12,608 bases of DNA from Baffinella frigidus (lineage: Eukaryota; Cryptophyceae; Cryptomonadales; Baffinellaceae), in NCBI GenBank assembly GCA_026770585.1, contig MU646796.1, forward strand, positions 191,297 through 203,904. Reading direction: 5' to 3'. The stretch's first letter is position 1. Each line of letters begins with the position of its first letter. Positions 6,051-12,200 of this stretch are shown piece by piece. The notes beneath the pieces were generated by a model. The model had not been told where the DNA came from. It made no database searches and saw nothing but the letters and a program-made list of their open reading frames with translations. Position numbers and translations under genes: made by a program.

Positions 6051-6177
6051 TCCTCAGTGAAACTCGGTGGATGAGCCGCAAGGTTTCCCTTCGTAGCCCA
6101 CTATGTGAAGAGAGACCTTTCACAACTCCTTGGATGAAGAAGAGAGGCTACTGCAGACATCGTACCCGCGCGGTGGT

Positions 6178-6250
6178 TTTGGGGGTTAGGGCTCGGGATT
6201 TGGGTTTAGGGTTTAGGGCGTAGGGGCTTAGCGTTTATGGTGTACGGCTT
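6178..6250 (+). repeat. Short TTTAGGG-like array in reverse orientation
   Basis: GGGTTAGGG, GGGTTTAGGGTTTAGGG and GGCTTAGGGG words. It is G-rich on the sense strand of the plus gene, the only sizeable exception to the C-rich pattern right of 3.6 kb. Confidence 0.75.
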
Positions 6251-6511
6251 AGGGGTTACCCCTACTTGTGTGCCGTCAAACTCCTGAGCAGCAGATTTAC
6301 CCTACACCCGTGGATTTACCCTAAACGTGGAGAACCGTAGCCCAACGCGTTACGCTAAATCGCCGATTTATCGAGGATTTTTCCGATTCACTCACATGCC
6401 TCGGGCGTAGCCAGTCGGCTAAGTTCCGAGGAGTGACTGAAAACAGGTGGCCAGTATGGTATGCTCAACGCCCCTGAAACCGAGAGGAGGGTTCCGATGA
6501 ACACCCCTCCC

Positions 6512-6570
6512 CCTCGGGCGGGCTGGATTCCGCGCTGGAACATCCAGGAGTTTGTGGTTTTGTGGATGTC
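6512..6570. repeat. CTCGGGCGGG-CTGGATTCCG repeat, copy 1
   Basis: About 58 bp nearly matching 6891-6950: CTCGGGCGGG, CTGGATTCCGC, AACATCCA, TTTGTG and TTTTRTGG. The plus frame gives WIPRWNIQEFVVLW here and WIPLCNIHDFVILW in the other copy, while the minus strand is also open, so coding origin is unproven. Shorter CTCGGGCG(G) starts occur at 6402, 6622 and 7138. Confidence 0.65.
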
Positions 6571-6890
6571 CAGTAAATGTACCATACAGTAGGAGGGTAT
6601 TTCTTGACTTACTTGCACATCTCGGGCGGGGCTCCCACTCTAGTCCCAGCACCAAAAATAATTAATCTCAGCAATGTCCTTCTAGACGAAGATTCGTACC
6701 AATATTTTTTAGGGTTTTGAAATATTCGTACTTATAGGGCTTTAAAATATCTGGAATTGTACCAAGAATCGATAAGAAGGACAGTTCCAAGATTAATTCT
6801 ATTATGGATCGCGATGAACTCCGAGAGCTGGTGGCCCATGGAATGCCAACCTCTCCTGAAATCGAGGGGGTTTCCAATTTACTGATAAGC

Positions 6891-6950
6891 CTCGGGCGGG
6901 GCTGGATTCCGCTCTGCAACATCCACGACTTTGTGATTTTATGGGTATCC
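6891..6950. repeat. CTCGGGCGGG-CTGGATTCCG repeat, copy 2, abutting MITE B
   Basis: Second copy, preceded by ACTGATAAG that could act as a branch point plus acceptor. It stops at GGTATCC, where MITE B begins. 6571-6890 otherwise holds AT-richer unique sequence with no supported gene. Confidence 0.6.
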
Positions 6951-6953
6951 CAC

Positions 6954-7103
6954 CTCTGTCTCACTTTGATTTGGGCTCCCCATAAATTCGCCCCCCCCGA
7001 AATTTTACGGGTAAATTTCATGGGGGGTTTTCAAAATTTACCCGTCAAATTGGGGGGTTGGGGGCGAATTGATGGGGAGCCCAAATCAAGTGGGACAGAG
7101 CTA
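6954..7103. mobile_element. MITE-like element B (about 150 bp hairpin)
   Basis: Inverted arms of about 68 bp: CTCTGTCTCACTTTGATTTG, GGCTCCCCATAAATTCGCC and TTTTACGGGTAAATTT are mirrored by AAAATTTACCCGTCAAATT, GGCGAATTGATGGGGAGCC and CAAATCAAGTGGGACAGAG. GGTATC flanks both sides (6944-6949, 7104-7109) and may be a target duplication a few bases outside the arms. There is no coding capacity. Confidence 0.9.
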
Positions 7104-7156
7104 GGTATCGAATAGATGTGATTATTTACTGACAGCCTCTCGGGCGGGGCAGGCAC

Positions 7157-7203
7157 GGAGCGGTGAATCGCTACGCTGACCACCTGGTCCAGCCCCCTTG
7201 CCC
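7157..7203 (+). pseudogene. NRYADHLV exon-like segment, copy 1
   Basis: GGAGCGGTGAATCGCTACGC and onward reads AVNRYADHLVQPPCP in one frame. A second copy at 7373-7420 differs by a synonymous Ala codon and Gln/Glu. Splice borders are unclear, and a donor reading GCG|GTGAAT is also possible, so it may be intron sequence. Confidence 0.4.
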
Positions 7204-7372
7204 AAACCCACCCTGGAGGCAACATTTGGGTATTTTGAGCATTTCTAAGTCAACACCCCTTGAGATGGACTCCGATCGGAGTCCTCCGTGATGAATGGAT
7301 CTGGTACAAAACTGTCTTATAAGTATTTTAGTTGTACACAACCTGTCAACTTTTGCGATAAATAGTTATTCG

Positions 7373-7420
7373 GGAGCGGTGAATCGCTACGCAGACCACC
7401 TGGTCGAGCCCCCTTGCCCA
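7373..7420 (+). pseudogene. NRYADHLV exon-like segment, copy 2
   Basis: It reads AVNRYADHLVEPPCPTL then stop. It is nearly identical to 7157-7203, with only about 170 bp of unrelated sequence between. It could be the duplicated end of an exon of the plus gene. Confidence 0.4.
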
Positions 7421-7618
7421 ACCCTATGAGGATATCTGGGGATAGCCCCCATGTAGGCATAGCCGGAGTGACTTTACACAAGCCACGTCCACTTTAGACC
7501 AAGTGTCCACTTTCCTAGCCAGTGCCCTTCTGCAGAAAACTCTCCCCTGCCAATATCTAGTCTCGGATATCATGAGTATCCTGGTCCAGATCCTCTCTAC
7601 GTTGATGGCGTAGCCACT
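7421..7618. other. Unique sequence, no feature seen
   Basis: I see no repeats, splice-bounded open frame or hairpin here, apart from a small GTGTCCACTTT / GTCCACTTTAG direct repeat near 7486-7512. Confidence 0.4.
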
Positions 7619-7799
7619 CGAGAATGCTACAGCATCCTATTTATATGTGGGGTTGTAAATATTTTTACCAGGATAAGGTGTTCCAACCTCGCGCCTGGCC
7701 AATATATGGCTAGTTACGTGACCAATCAACGAAAGTTACTACACATATGCCCGCTTTTGAACGTTCCTCGGTTTTAAATAGGCCCCTCTAGCATTCTCG
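7619..7799. mobile_element. MITE-like element C, copy 2
   Basis: CGAGAATGCTACAGCATCCT at the left and AGGCCCCTCTAGCATTCTCG at the right. The 181-bp element shares its interior with 4510-4698 (TTCCAACCTCGCGCCTGG, AGTTACTACACA, TTTTAAATAGGCCCCT) but has an altered middle with CCAATATATGGCTAGTTACG. Confidence 0.9.
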
Positions 7800-7825
7800 T
7801 GTAGGAGGGGGGGTACCAAGCACGG

Positions 7826-7880
7826 TTTCTCGGTGGGGGTGCATACATGGCGGCCGTGCTGGTGGCAATCACGGACCCTC
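7826..7880. repeat. TCGGTGGGGGTGCAT repeat, copy 1
   Basis: TCGGTGGGGGTGCATACATG then GCGGCCGTGCTGG. It matches 12080-12115 (TCGGTGGGGGTGCAT then GGATAGCGGCTGCGTCG) and 11916-11931. Role unknown. Confidence 0.55.
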
Positions 7881-7881
7881 C

Positions 7882-7960
7882 CACTCTCTCTTTCACTCTC
7901 TCTCTCTCGCTCTCTCTTTCTCTCTCGCTCTCTCTCCATCTCTCCCTCTCTGTTTCTGAC
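7882..7960 (+). repeat. CT microsatellite
   Basis: (CT)n with TTTCT and CGCTC interruptions, pyrimidine-rich on plus and followed by nine G. Its translations (Ser/Leu- or Arg/Glu-rich) are not genes. Confidence 0.85.
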
Positions 7961-8065
7961 GGGGGGGGGTGAGGTGCAGGAACTCGGCGGGATACACCAA
8001 GGCCACCTCCGTGGCCTTGGATTGTTTGGATGGATATCAACCAAGAATCGGTTAGAATATCCGTA

Positions 8066-8140
8066 GGACCAGCCCATGACCCTACGTTATTGCCTATCGT
8101 AGGGTCCTATGGATGATTCACAGATGGGTTATTCACAAAA
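8066..8140. repeat. GTGAATAACCCA family, copy 2, with CCTACG hairpin
   Basis: CCCTACGTTATTGCCTATCGTAGGG forms a hairpin near 8080-8104. The whole segment aligns in reverse with 5974-6050. The hairpin core also resembles the arm of the element at 11692-11833 (CCTACGGTATTGCCTACGGTAGG). Confidence 0.65.
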
Positions 8141-8150
8141 TTCCTTTGCA

Positions 8151-8215
8151 GCACGCTCTGTGGTTAGAGCGCTCGATTCAATTGGATCGATTCAAGCTCG
8201 ATTCAATTAGGGATC
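8151..8215 (+). other. tRNA-like A-box segment (possible SINE relic)
   Basis: GCTC-TGTGGTTA-GAGC (8155-8170) folds as a perfect tRNA D-arm. GCTCGATTC (8196-8204) resembles a B box one change from GTTCGATTC, at near-tRNA spacing. No valid anticodon or T stem forms, and TCGATTCAA is repeated three times, which may explain the B-box likeness. Confidence 0.25.
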
Positions 8216-8249
8216 TACTTAGTCATTGATGCATACTCCACACGATACG

Positions 8250-8325
8250 TCCCCACTGAATTCACTTTCTCTCAATAAATTCGCTTTCTCTCAATAGATT
8301 GCCTTTCTCTTTCTCCTCAGTAACG
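8250..8325 (+). repeat. Short pyrimidine-rich tandem repeat ending CTCAG
   Basis: About three copies of a unit near 22 bp, AATTCRCTTTCTCTCAATA, followed by CTTTCTCTTTCTCCTCAG. It looks like a polypyrimidine tract and acceptor, but no exon is recognisable after it (TAACGCCCCC). Confidence 0.45.
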
Positions 8326-8392
8326 CCCCCAAACGCAATCGCTGAGAAACAACCCCCGCGCGAATCTCCAGGATCCCAATCTCTGGTTTAGG

Positions 8393-8470
8393 AACTAAAC
8401 CCCAACACCTAAACCCTGAACCCTAAACCCTGAACCCTGTACCCTGAACCCTGAACCCTGAACCCTGATC
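8393..8470 (-). repeat. CCCTGAA / CCCTAAA array
   Basis: C-rich on plus with the CCCTGAA variant dominant. Confidence 0.9.
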
Positions 8471-8547
8471 TCTGAAACAAAGCCCTGAAAAGCAGGAGCG
8501 AAACCTATGGTGGCCGGCGCCAGACATTTCAACGGCAGGTTCTCAGA

Positions 8548-8750
8548 TTCCGAGCGCTGCCGCCAAGGCATCACCCCACACCCTCACCTTCTTCTTCTTG
8601 ATTACCCTCGAGCCTGGAAATGAGTGATCCAAAACACTAAACACTAAACCCGAAACCCGAAGCCCCAAACCCCAGGCCCTAAACCCTAAACCCCAAACCC
8701 CAAACCCCAAACCCCAAACGTCACACCTTCCGAGCGCCGCCGTTAAGGCC
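8548..8750 (-). repeat. TTCCGAGCGCYGCCG pair around a CCCCAAA array
   Basis: TTCCGAGCGCTGCCGCCAAG (8548) and TTCCGAGCGCCGCCGTTAAG (8728) are a short duplicated segment. Between them, 8635-8719 is CCCTAAA/CCCCAAA heptamers. Whether the duplicated 22 bp is an exon remnant cannot be decided from two short copies. Confidence 0.5.
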
Positions 8751-8754
8751 AAAC

Positions 8755-8990
8755 CGTAAACCCCCAACATTAATCTCTCATCCATCACCCCTAAACCCTC
8801 AACCCTCATCCTTCGCCCTCCACCCCTCACCTCCAGCGCATCATAAACCCCAAACCCCAAACCCCAAACCCTAAACTCCAAACCCCAAACCCCAAACCCC
8901 GAACAACAAACCCCAAACCCTAAACCCCAAACCCCAAACCCCAAACCTCAAACCCCAAACCCCGAACCCCAAACCCCAAACCCGAATGCA
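8755..8990 (-). repeat. CCCCAAA-rich heptamer array
   Basis: CCCTAAA/CCCTCAA units pass into a long block of CCCCAAA with occasional CCCTAAA and CCCGAAC. The G-rich strand has no stops over long stretches because TTTGGGG translates as GFGVWGL repeats. Confidence 0.92.
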
Positions 8991-8995
8991 GGTCA

Positions 8996-9400
8996 AATCG
9001 CCCCTTCTGGGATCGCAGCCTATGCCGGCGGAACGTCCGCCAATCAGCCTGCAGCCGCAGGTCCGGCCCACTACCTAATCGTGTGTCGCTGGATTGATTG
9101 AGATGTAAGGGGGGAGGTTTGTACCACGGCACGGGTGTATAATAGATGTGTCGGCTGTAAAAGTACATGTTTAGCAACGCAGCAGCCTGGGGGCCAATTC
9201 GGGATTGCAGCCTCTGCCCGCCCATCAGCCTGCATGCGCAGGTCCGACCCGCTACCTAATCGGGTTTCCCCGTTGGGTTATATAAGATGTAAGTGTGGAG
9301 GTTTATACCGGAAGGGTTGGGTATGATGCATTGTAGAGGCTGTATAACTACATGTATAGCTGCGCAGCAGCCTGGGGGCGAAGTCGCCCTTCTAGAATCC
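8996..9400. repeat. 192-bp tandem repeat, about 2.1 copies
   Basis: GGGATCGCAGCCT (9009), GGGATTGCAGCCT (9201) and the start of a third unit (about 9393) are 192 bp apart. Each unit contains ATCAGCCTGCA, GCAGGTCCG, TACCTAATCG, GATGTAAG, GGAGGTTT-TACC, ACATGT and CAGCAGCCTGGGGG. No gene is supported. 9400-9626 is unique sequence with nothing identified. Confidence 0.85.
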
Positions 9401-9626
9401 CGGACCACACTAGAATCTGCCGCTAGCTCGAATCCGGCAACACTCGTCCGATTCTTGGGGTTGGAGGTTCCGCGGTTTCGAGGTTCTTTGCACCAGTAAT
9501 AATGCGTGTAAAACGTACAACCCTCTACCAAGGGATGTCCTGCACATTCATGTCCAATATATGTCCCCCAAGTCTATGCCCCATGTTTTCCCTTACACAG
9601 TCTTTCCCCCCTTCATCACGTGCTGT

Positions 9627-9747
9627 CTAGCTCTGCCTCCGTTTTATTCTGGCTCGTGCTAAATGCTTTATATTCGCCCTTTTGTGCTGGATTGCTGCTC
9701 GTAAATCCCTTCAAGGACGAGCCAGAATACAACACAGGTAGAGCTAG
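9627..9747. mobile_element. MITE-like element D (121 bp)
   Basis: CTAGCTCTGCCTCCGTTTTA, TTCTGGCTCGT at the left is mirrored by ACGAGCCAGAATACAAC, ACAGGTAGAGCTAG at the right. The CTAGCTCTG terminus is shared with element B (CTAGCTCTGTCCC on the minus strand) and with 4098-4183. An open frame across it arises by chance. Confidence 0.85.
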
Positions 9748-9819
9748 GCTTTACAATAACCTGTTCGCACTCTCTTCACATCGAGTCTGGAGCGTGGGCC
9801 ATTTCCTTTGGTGGGAGGT

Positions 9820-10117
9820 GCGAGGTCGTGACTTCCCCCAAAGGAAAAGGCTGACACTCCAGCCTCGATTTGATCCGCAGGGGTGGGGCGGAAGCGATGT
9901 CCCGTAGGGGTTAGAGATTAAAGCTTAGAGCTCATGGCTGAGGGCCAATGTCTCGTGGCTAAGGGCTCAAGGCTTACAAGTGAGAGGGGTTGGCAGGACG
10001 TGCCCTTCGGGGGGGGTTGCCTTCCCCCGAAGAAAAGGCTGACACTCGAGGCTCGATTTGATGCAAGTCAGAGGGGTTTGCAGGACGTGCCCGGATCCTC
10101 ATCGGCCGTCCGCCATG
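9820..10117 (+). repeat. 189-bp duplicated segment with KRLTLEARFD and DVPG remnants
   Basis: CCCCCAAAGGAAAAGGCTGA (9836) and CCCCCGAAGAAAAGGCTGAC (10025) start matching segments: KRLTLQPRFD versus KRLTLEARFD. GGCAGGACGTGCCC (9993), TTGCAGGACGTGCCCGG (10079) and TGCAGGACGTGCCC (10402) are partial and full copies of the DVPG exon start. Exon fragments of the plus gene seem to be included. Confidence 0.55.
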
Positions 10118-10162
10118 TCCGTTTGTAATATTCGTCGCATTACCTCCCGTATACCCACCTGT

Positions 10163-10368
10163 TATTGTCGAAATGAGCTTCGCGCGGAATCGAGGTCAGG
10201 TCAGGAAATCAGGAAATTCCCCCCAAAATGGACTTTTATGCTATCTTAGGCATGATTTTTATCTCAAAATAGCATCTCTCACCCATAAGATGACACAGAA
10301 GGCAAAAAAAAGAAAAATGTTGCTGACCTGACCTCGATTTTTTCCGCGCGGAGCCCATTTCGACAATA
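10163..10368. mobile_element. MITE-like element F (206 bp)
   Basis: TATTGTCGAAATGAGCTTCG, CGCGGAATCGAGGTCAGGTCAG at the left and CTGACCTGACCTCGATTTTT, CCGCGCGGAGCCCATTTCGACAATA at the right form arms of about 45 bp. The AT-rich middle has no coding capacity. It lies between two identical copies of GCAGGACGTGCCCGGATCCT. Confidence 0.92.
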
Positions 10369-10406
10369 CATCTTGTATTTTTTATCACCTGATAATACCC
10401 ATGCAG

Positions 10407-10466
10407 GACGTGCCCGGATCCTCATCGGCCGTCGGCCGCACCTCCTCACCCGGCTCGCCATCTCCG
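10407..10466 (+). CDS. Plus-gene Ser/Pro-rich exon (DVPGSSSAV...)
   Basis: A 60-base exon candidate between ATGCAG and TCTCCG|GTCCAC, phase 0 to 0, encoding DVPGSSSAVGRTSSPGSPSP. Support comes from copies. The first 27 bases recur exactly at 10084 after the same GCAG acceptor. The last 24 recur twice downstream before a GT donor as PSQGSPIP (10551-10574) and PSQGSPSP (10658-10681). The low-complexity Ser/Pro composition suggests a disordered linker. Linkage to the exon at 5623 is not phase-consistent, so at least one exon between them is unplaced. Confidence 0.5.
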
Positions 10467-10469
10467 GTC

Positions 10470-10550
10470 CACCCTAAACCCTAAACCCTAAACCCTACAC
10501 TCTGAACCCTAAACCCTGAACCCTGAACCCTGAACCCTAAACCCTAAACC
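10470..10550 (-). repeat. CCCTAAA / CCCTGAA array
   Basis: Heptamer array directly after the exon donor, C-rich on plus. Confidence 0.9.
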
Positions 10551-10574
10551 CCCTCGCAAGGCTCACCAATTCCG
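10551..10574 (+). pseudogene. 3' fragment of the Ser/Pro exon with donor, copy 1
   Basis: It reads PSQGSPIP then CCG|GTTGAT, matching SSPGSPSP|GTCCAC of 10407-10466. There is no acceptor; it is embedded in heptamer repeats. Confidence 0.55.
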
Positions 10575-10657
10575 GTTGATCCACGACCCAAAACCCAAAA
10601 CCATAAACCCTAAACCCTAAACCCTGAAAATAAACTCTAAACCCTAACCCCTAACCC

Positions 10658-10681
10658 CCCTCCCAAGGCTCACCATCTCCG
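10658..10681 (+). pseudogene. 3' fragment of the Ser/Pro exon with donor, copy 2
   Basis: It reads PSQGSPSP then CCG|GTTGAA. Heptamer repeats on both sides (10585-10655, 10690-10842). Confidence 0.55.
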
Positions 10682-10689
10682 GTTGAACT

Positions 10690-10842
10690 TCAACCCCAAA
10701 CCCCCAACACCAAACACCAAACTCCAAACACCAAACTCCAAACACCAAACCCCAAACCCCAAACCCCAAACCCCAAACCCCAAACCCCAAACCCCACACC
10801 CCAAACCCTAAACCCCGAACCCTAACCCCCAAACCCTAATCC
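10690..10842 (-). repeat. CCCCAAA array
   Basis: CCAAACACCAAACTC variants, then nearly pure CCCCAAA units, then CCCTAAA/CCCTAAC. C-rich on plus. Confidence 0.92.
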
Positions 10843-10883
10843 AGGAGGCGGGGCTTCTCAGAAGAGACAGCCTGCTCGCACAG

Positions 10884-10952
10884 AGAGAAGGGTCGCGGCA
10901 CTACATCCCAACAACCCTCGGGGAGAGTGGCCCAAAGCGGTTCTGCGCCGTG
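10884..10952 (+). CDS. Plus-gene exon candidate RHYIPTTLGESGP
   Basis: A 69-base segment between CTCGCACAG and GCCGTG|GTAAGG reading REGSRHYIPTTLGESGPKRF then CAV, phase 0 out, which matches the phase 0 entry of the EIYEKE exon. A copy at 11043-11095 reads RHYILTNLGQAGPQ with mostly conservative changes, then a 5-base deletion before the same GTG|GTAAGGCTAC donor. An upstream acceptor at 10870 (GAGACAG) would add SLLAQ and is an alternative. Product unknown. Confidence 0.5.
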
Positions 10953-10967
10953 GTAAGGCTACCCACT

Positions 10968-10995
10968 CGAGAATGCTAGCGCATCCTATCGACGG
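10968..10995. mobile_element. Fragment of MITE C, copy 3
   Basis: CCACTCGAGAATGCTAGCGC then ATCCTAT matches the left end of element C. No right end follows. It lies 15 bases after the donor of the exon at 10884, while the parallel intron start at 11096 lacks it. Confidence 0.65.
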
Positions 10996-11042
10996 GGCTG
11001 TCAGGGGTTGTGCCAGTCACGGGTGAGATTGGTCACGTTCCT

Positions 11043-11095
11043 GCGGCACTACATCCTCACGAACCTCGGCCAGGCTGGCCCACAGCTGTGCCGTG
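11043..11095 (+). pseudogene. Second copy of the RHYI exon
   Basis: CGGCACTACATCCTCACGAA and onward gives RHYILTNLGQAGPQ, then loses frame relative to the first copy (five bases fewer) before GTG|GTAAGGCTAC. No acceptor AG directly precedes it (GTTCCTGCGGCAC). Confidence 0.6.
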
Positions 11096-11110
11096 GTAAG
11101 GCTACTTCTC

Positions 11111-11390
11111 CATACAGTGGACTACACAGGGACCACCGTCGGGGCTATGGGTGATCTCTTTATGTGTTATTCACGGTGATATGCCGTCTTGAGGCTACTT
11201 CTCCACACAGCGGACTATCCCTTAAGTGGCGAGTAGGTTCATACACCCTACCGTATGGCCCTAGAGCCTGCTCAGAACCTCTTGCTGGTCAAATGTGACC
11301 AGCTCGCCACTTGAGGGATACAGCGATTTCGTGAATAACCCATGAAGAGATAATCGATAGTCCCGACGTTGGGCAATACCGTATGGCAGC
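11111..11390. repeat. Inverted pair of the GTGAATAACCCA family flanking MITE E
   Basis: 11125-11180, read on the minus strand, has CGTGAATAACACATAAAGAG then CCCCGACGG. 11331-11380 on plus has CGTGAATAACCCATGAAGAG then CCCGACG. The two arms surround a second CTACTTCTCCACACAGCGGAC and the MITE at 11216-11320, giving a nested structure. Confidence 0.7.
11216..11320. mobile_element. MITE-like element E, copy 2 (105 bp)
   Basis: TATCCCTTAAGTGGCGAG at the left, CTCGCCACTTGAGGGATA at the right. Reverse complement of the element at 5275-5379 over its entire length. The left flank CCACACAGCGGAC and right flank GATTTCGTGAATAACCCA are contiguous apart from a few bases at 5952-5991, which looks like a related unfilled site. 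Confidence 0.92.
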
Positions 11391-11497
11391 GGTTATGTGC
11401 CGTAGTAACTACCAGCCCTCACAGAAAAAAACAAATCACATCAGTCCTTCTATTTTTCTGGTACCAGATCGCCGGAATCCGGCGAGGGGGGGTGCAG

Positions 11498-11611
11498 GAG
11501 ATTTACGAAAAGGAGATTCCGGACCCCGGTCCGAAGGTCCTCGCGCCGTCTGAACCAGCAGATTTACTTGCAGATGACCGGTCAGGCGTTCACACGAAAG
11601 AGAGACCGTGA
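11498..11611 (+). CDS. EIYEKE exon, copy 1 (possibly terminal)
   Basis: After GGTGCAG it reads EIYEKEIPDPGPKVLAPSEP, matching the copy at 12201 in 20 codons with only six base changes: five at third positions (four silent, one Glu/Asp) and one Leu/Ile. Beyond SEP the two diverge. This copy continues ADLLADDRSGVHTKERP to a stop at 11611, so it could be an alternative last exon or a truncated duplicate. The sequence is acidic and Pro-rich. Family not recognised. A polypyrimidine-like CTTCTATTTTTCTGG lies upstream. Confidence 0.55.
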   Translation, partial: EIYEKEIPDPGPKVLAPSEPADLLADDRSGVHTKERP

Positions 11612-11691
11612 TTACCACCAAGACCGTCTACGGTGTTATCAAAAGGGGGACGACGGCCCGAAGCGGGCTCGTCCTCACACTAACAGGGTAT

Positions 11692-11833
11692 CGTCCTGAA
11701 AACCGGGTAGTTACGCCTACGGTATTGCCTACGGTAGGCCGTAAGGCCCCCAGGACCTGGTGTTTCACAGGACCCCCATAGGAACGCCTACCGTAGTTAA
11801 TACTGTAGGCCTAAATACCCGGTGTTCAGGACG
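11692..11833. mobile_element. MITE-like element G (142 bp)
   Basis: CGTCCTGAAAACCGGGTA, CGCCTACGGTATTGCCTACG and GTAGGC at the left are mirrored by GCCTACCGTAG, TACTGTAGGC, TACCCGGTGTTCAGGACG at the right, arms of about 48 bp with few mismatches. TA directly follows the right end, and a nearby TA precedes the left end. The core resembles the hairpin at 8080-8104. Confidence 0.88.
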
Positions 11834-11879
11834 TAAGCCCATGAACACAGAGTGTCGCACACAGCGCGTGCTCGGCCGC

Positions 11880-12115
11880 TGGTTGGTCCGGTGGACTGAC
11901 GCACCGGCACCGCCTCGGTGGGGGTGCATCACCACACGGTGGGCTTCGAGGATTTCGGGACCTCTAGATTTAGCGGTAACGTGACCACATTTGCATCAGA
12001 GAATCCTTGAAGTTGACTGCCCACAGGGTAAGTTGACTTTTGATGAAAGGTTGGTCGTCCACCGTGTGGCAGGCACAGCCTCGGTGGGGGTGCATGGATA
12101 GCGGCTGCGTCGCCA
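11880..12115. repeat. Duplicated GGTTGGTC...CCTCGGTGGGGGTGCAT segment
   Basis: GGTTGGTC then GCCTCGGTGGGGGTGCAT occurs at about 11880-11931 and 12049-12094. CCACACGGTGG (11934) and CCACCGTGTGG (12059) are perfect inverted copies near the inner and outer edges. TGAAGTTGACTGCC and GTAAGTTGACTTTT lie between them. No gene supported. Confidence 0.5.
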
Positions 12116-12137
12116 GTAACAACGACCTCGTTCGCAG

Positions 12138-12150
12138 GAGATTTGCAAAA
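12138..12150 (+). pseudogene. Short remnant of the EIYEKE exon start
   Basis: TTCGCAG|GAGATTTGCAAAA repeats the acceptor and first bases of the exon at 12201 (TTCGCAG|GAGATTTACGAAA), 63 bp upstream, then diverges. Confidence 0.5.
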
Positions 12151-12200
12151 TAATTGAATTCGGTAAATTGCAAGACACATAAATTAATCGGGGTTCGCAG

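Noticed and set aside
7739-8077. Minus-strand frame rich in RERESERE
   Set aside because: Translation of the CT microsatellite.
8755-8990. CRISPR-like array
   Set aside because: The repeats are contiguous 7-mers without spacers, in eukaryotic intron-like DNA.
8543-9071. Long minus-strand open frames of GFGVWGL repeats
   Set aside because: They are translations of the CCCCAAA/TTTGGGG heptamer, which lacks stops in all G-strand frames. The same peptide appears at 10644-10832. No unique domain, and no codon pattern beyond the repeat.
9620-9907. 95-codon open frame with a hydrophobic start
   Set aside because: It spans MITE D and a tandem-repeat unit. The apparent signal-like segment is the transposon hairpin. 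Its KRLTL portion is noted only as possible exon debris.
9900-9975. TTTAGGG-like words (GGGGTTAGAG, AAGCTTAGAGC)
   Set aside because: Too degenerate, and without clear 7-base periodicity, to call an array.
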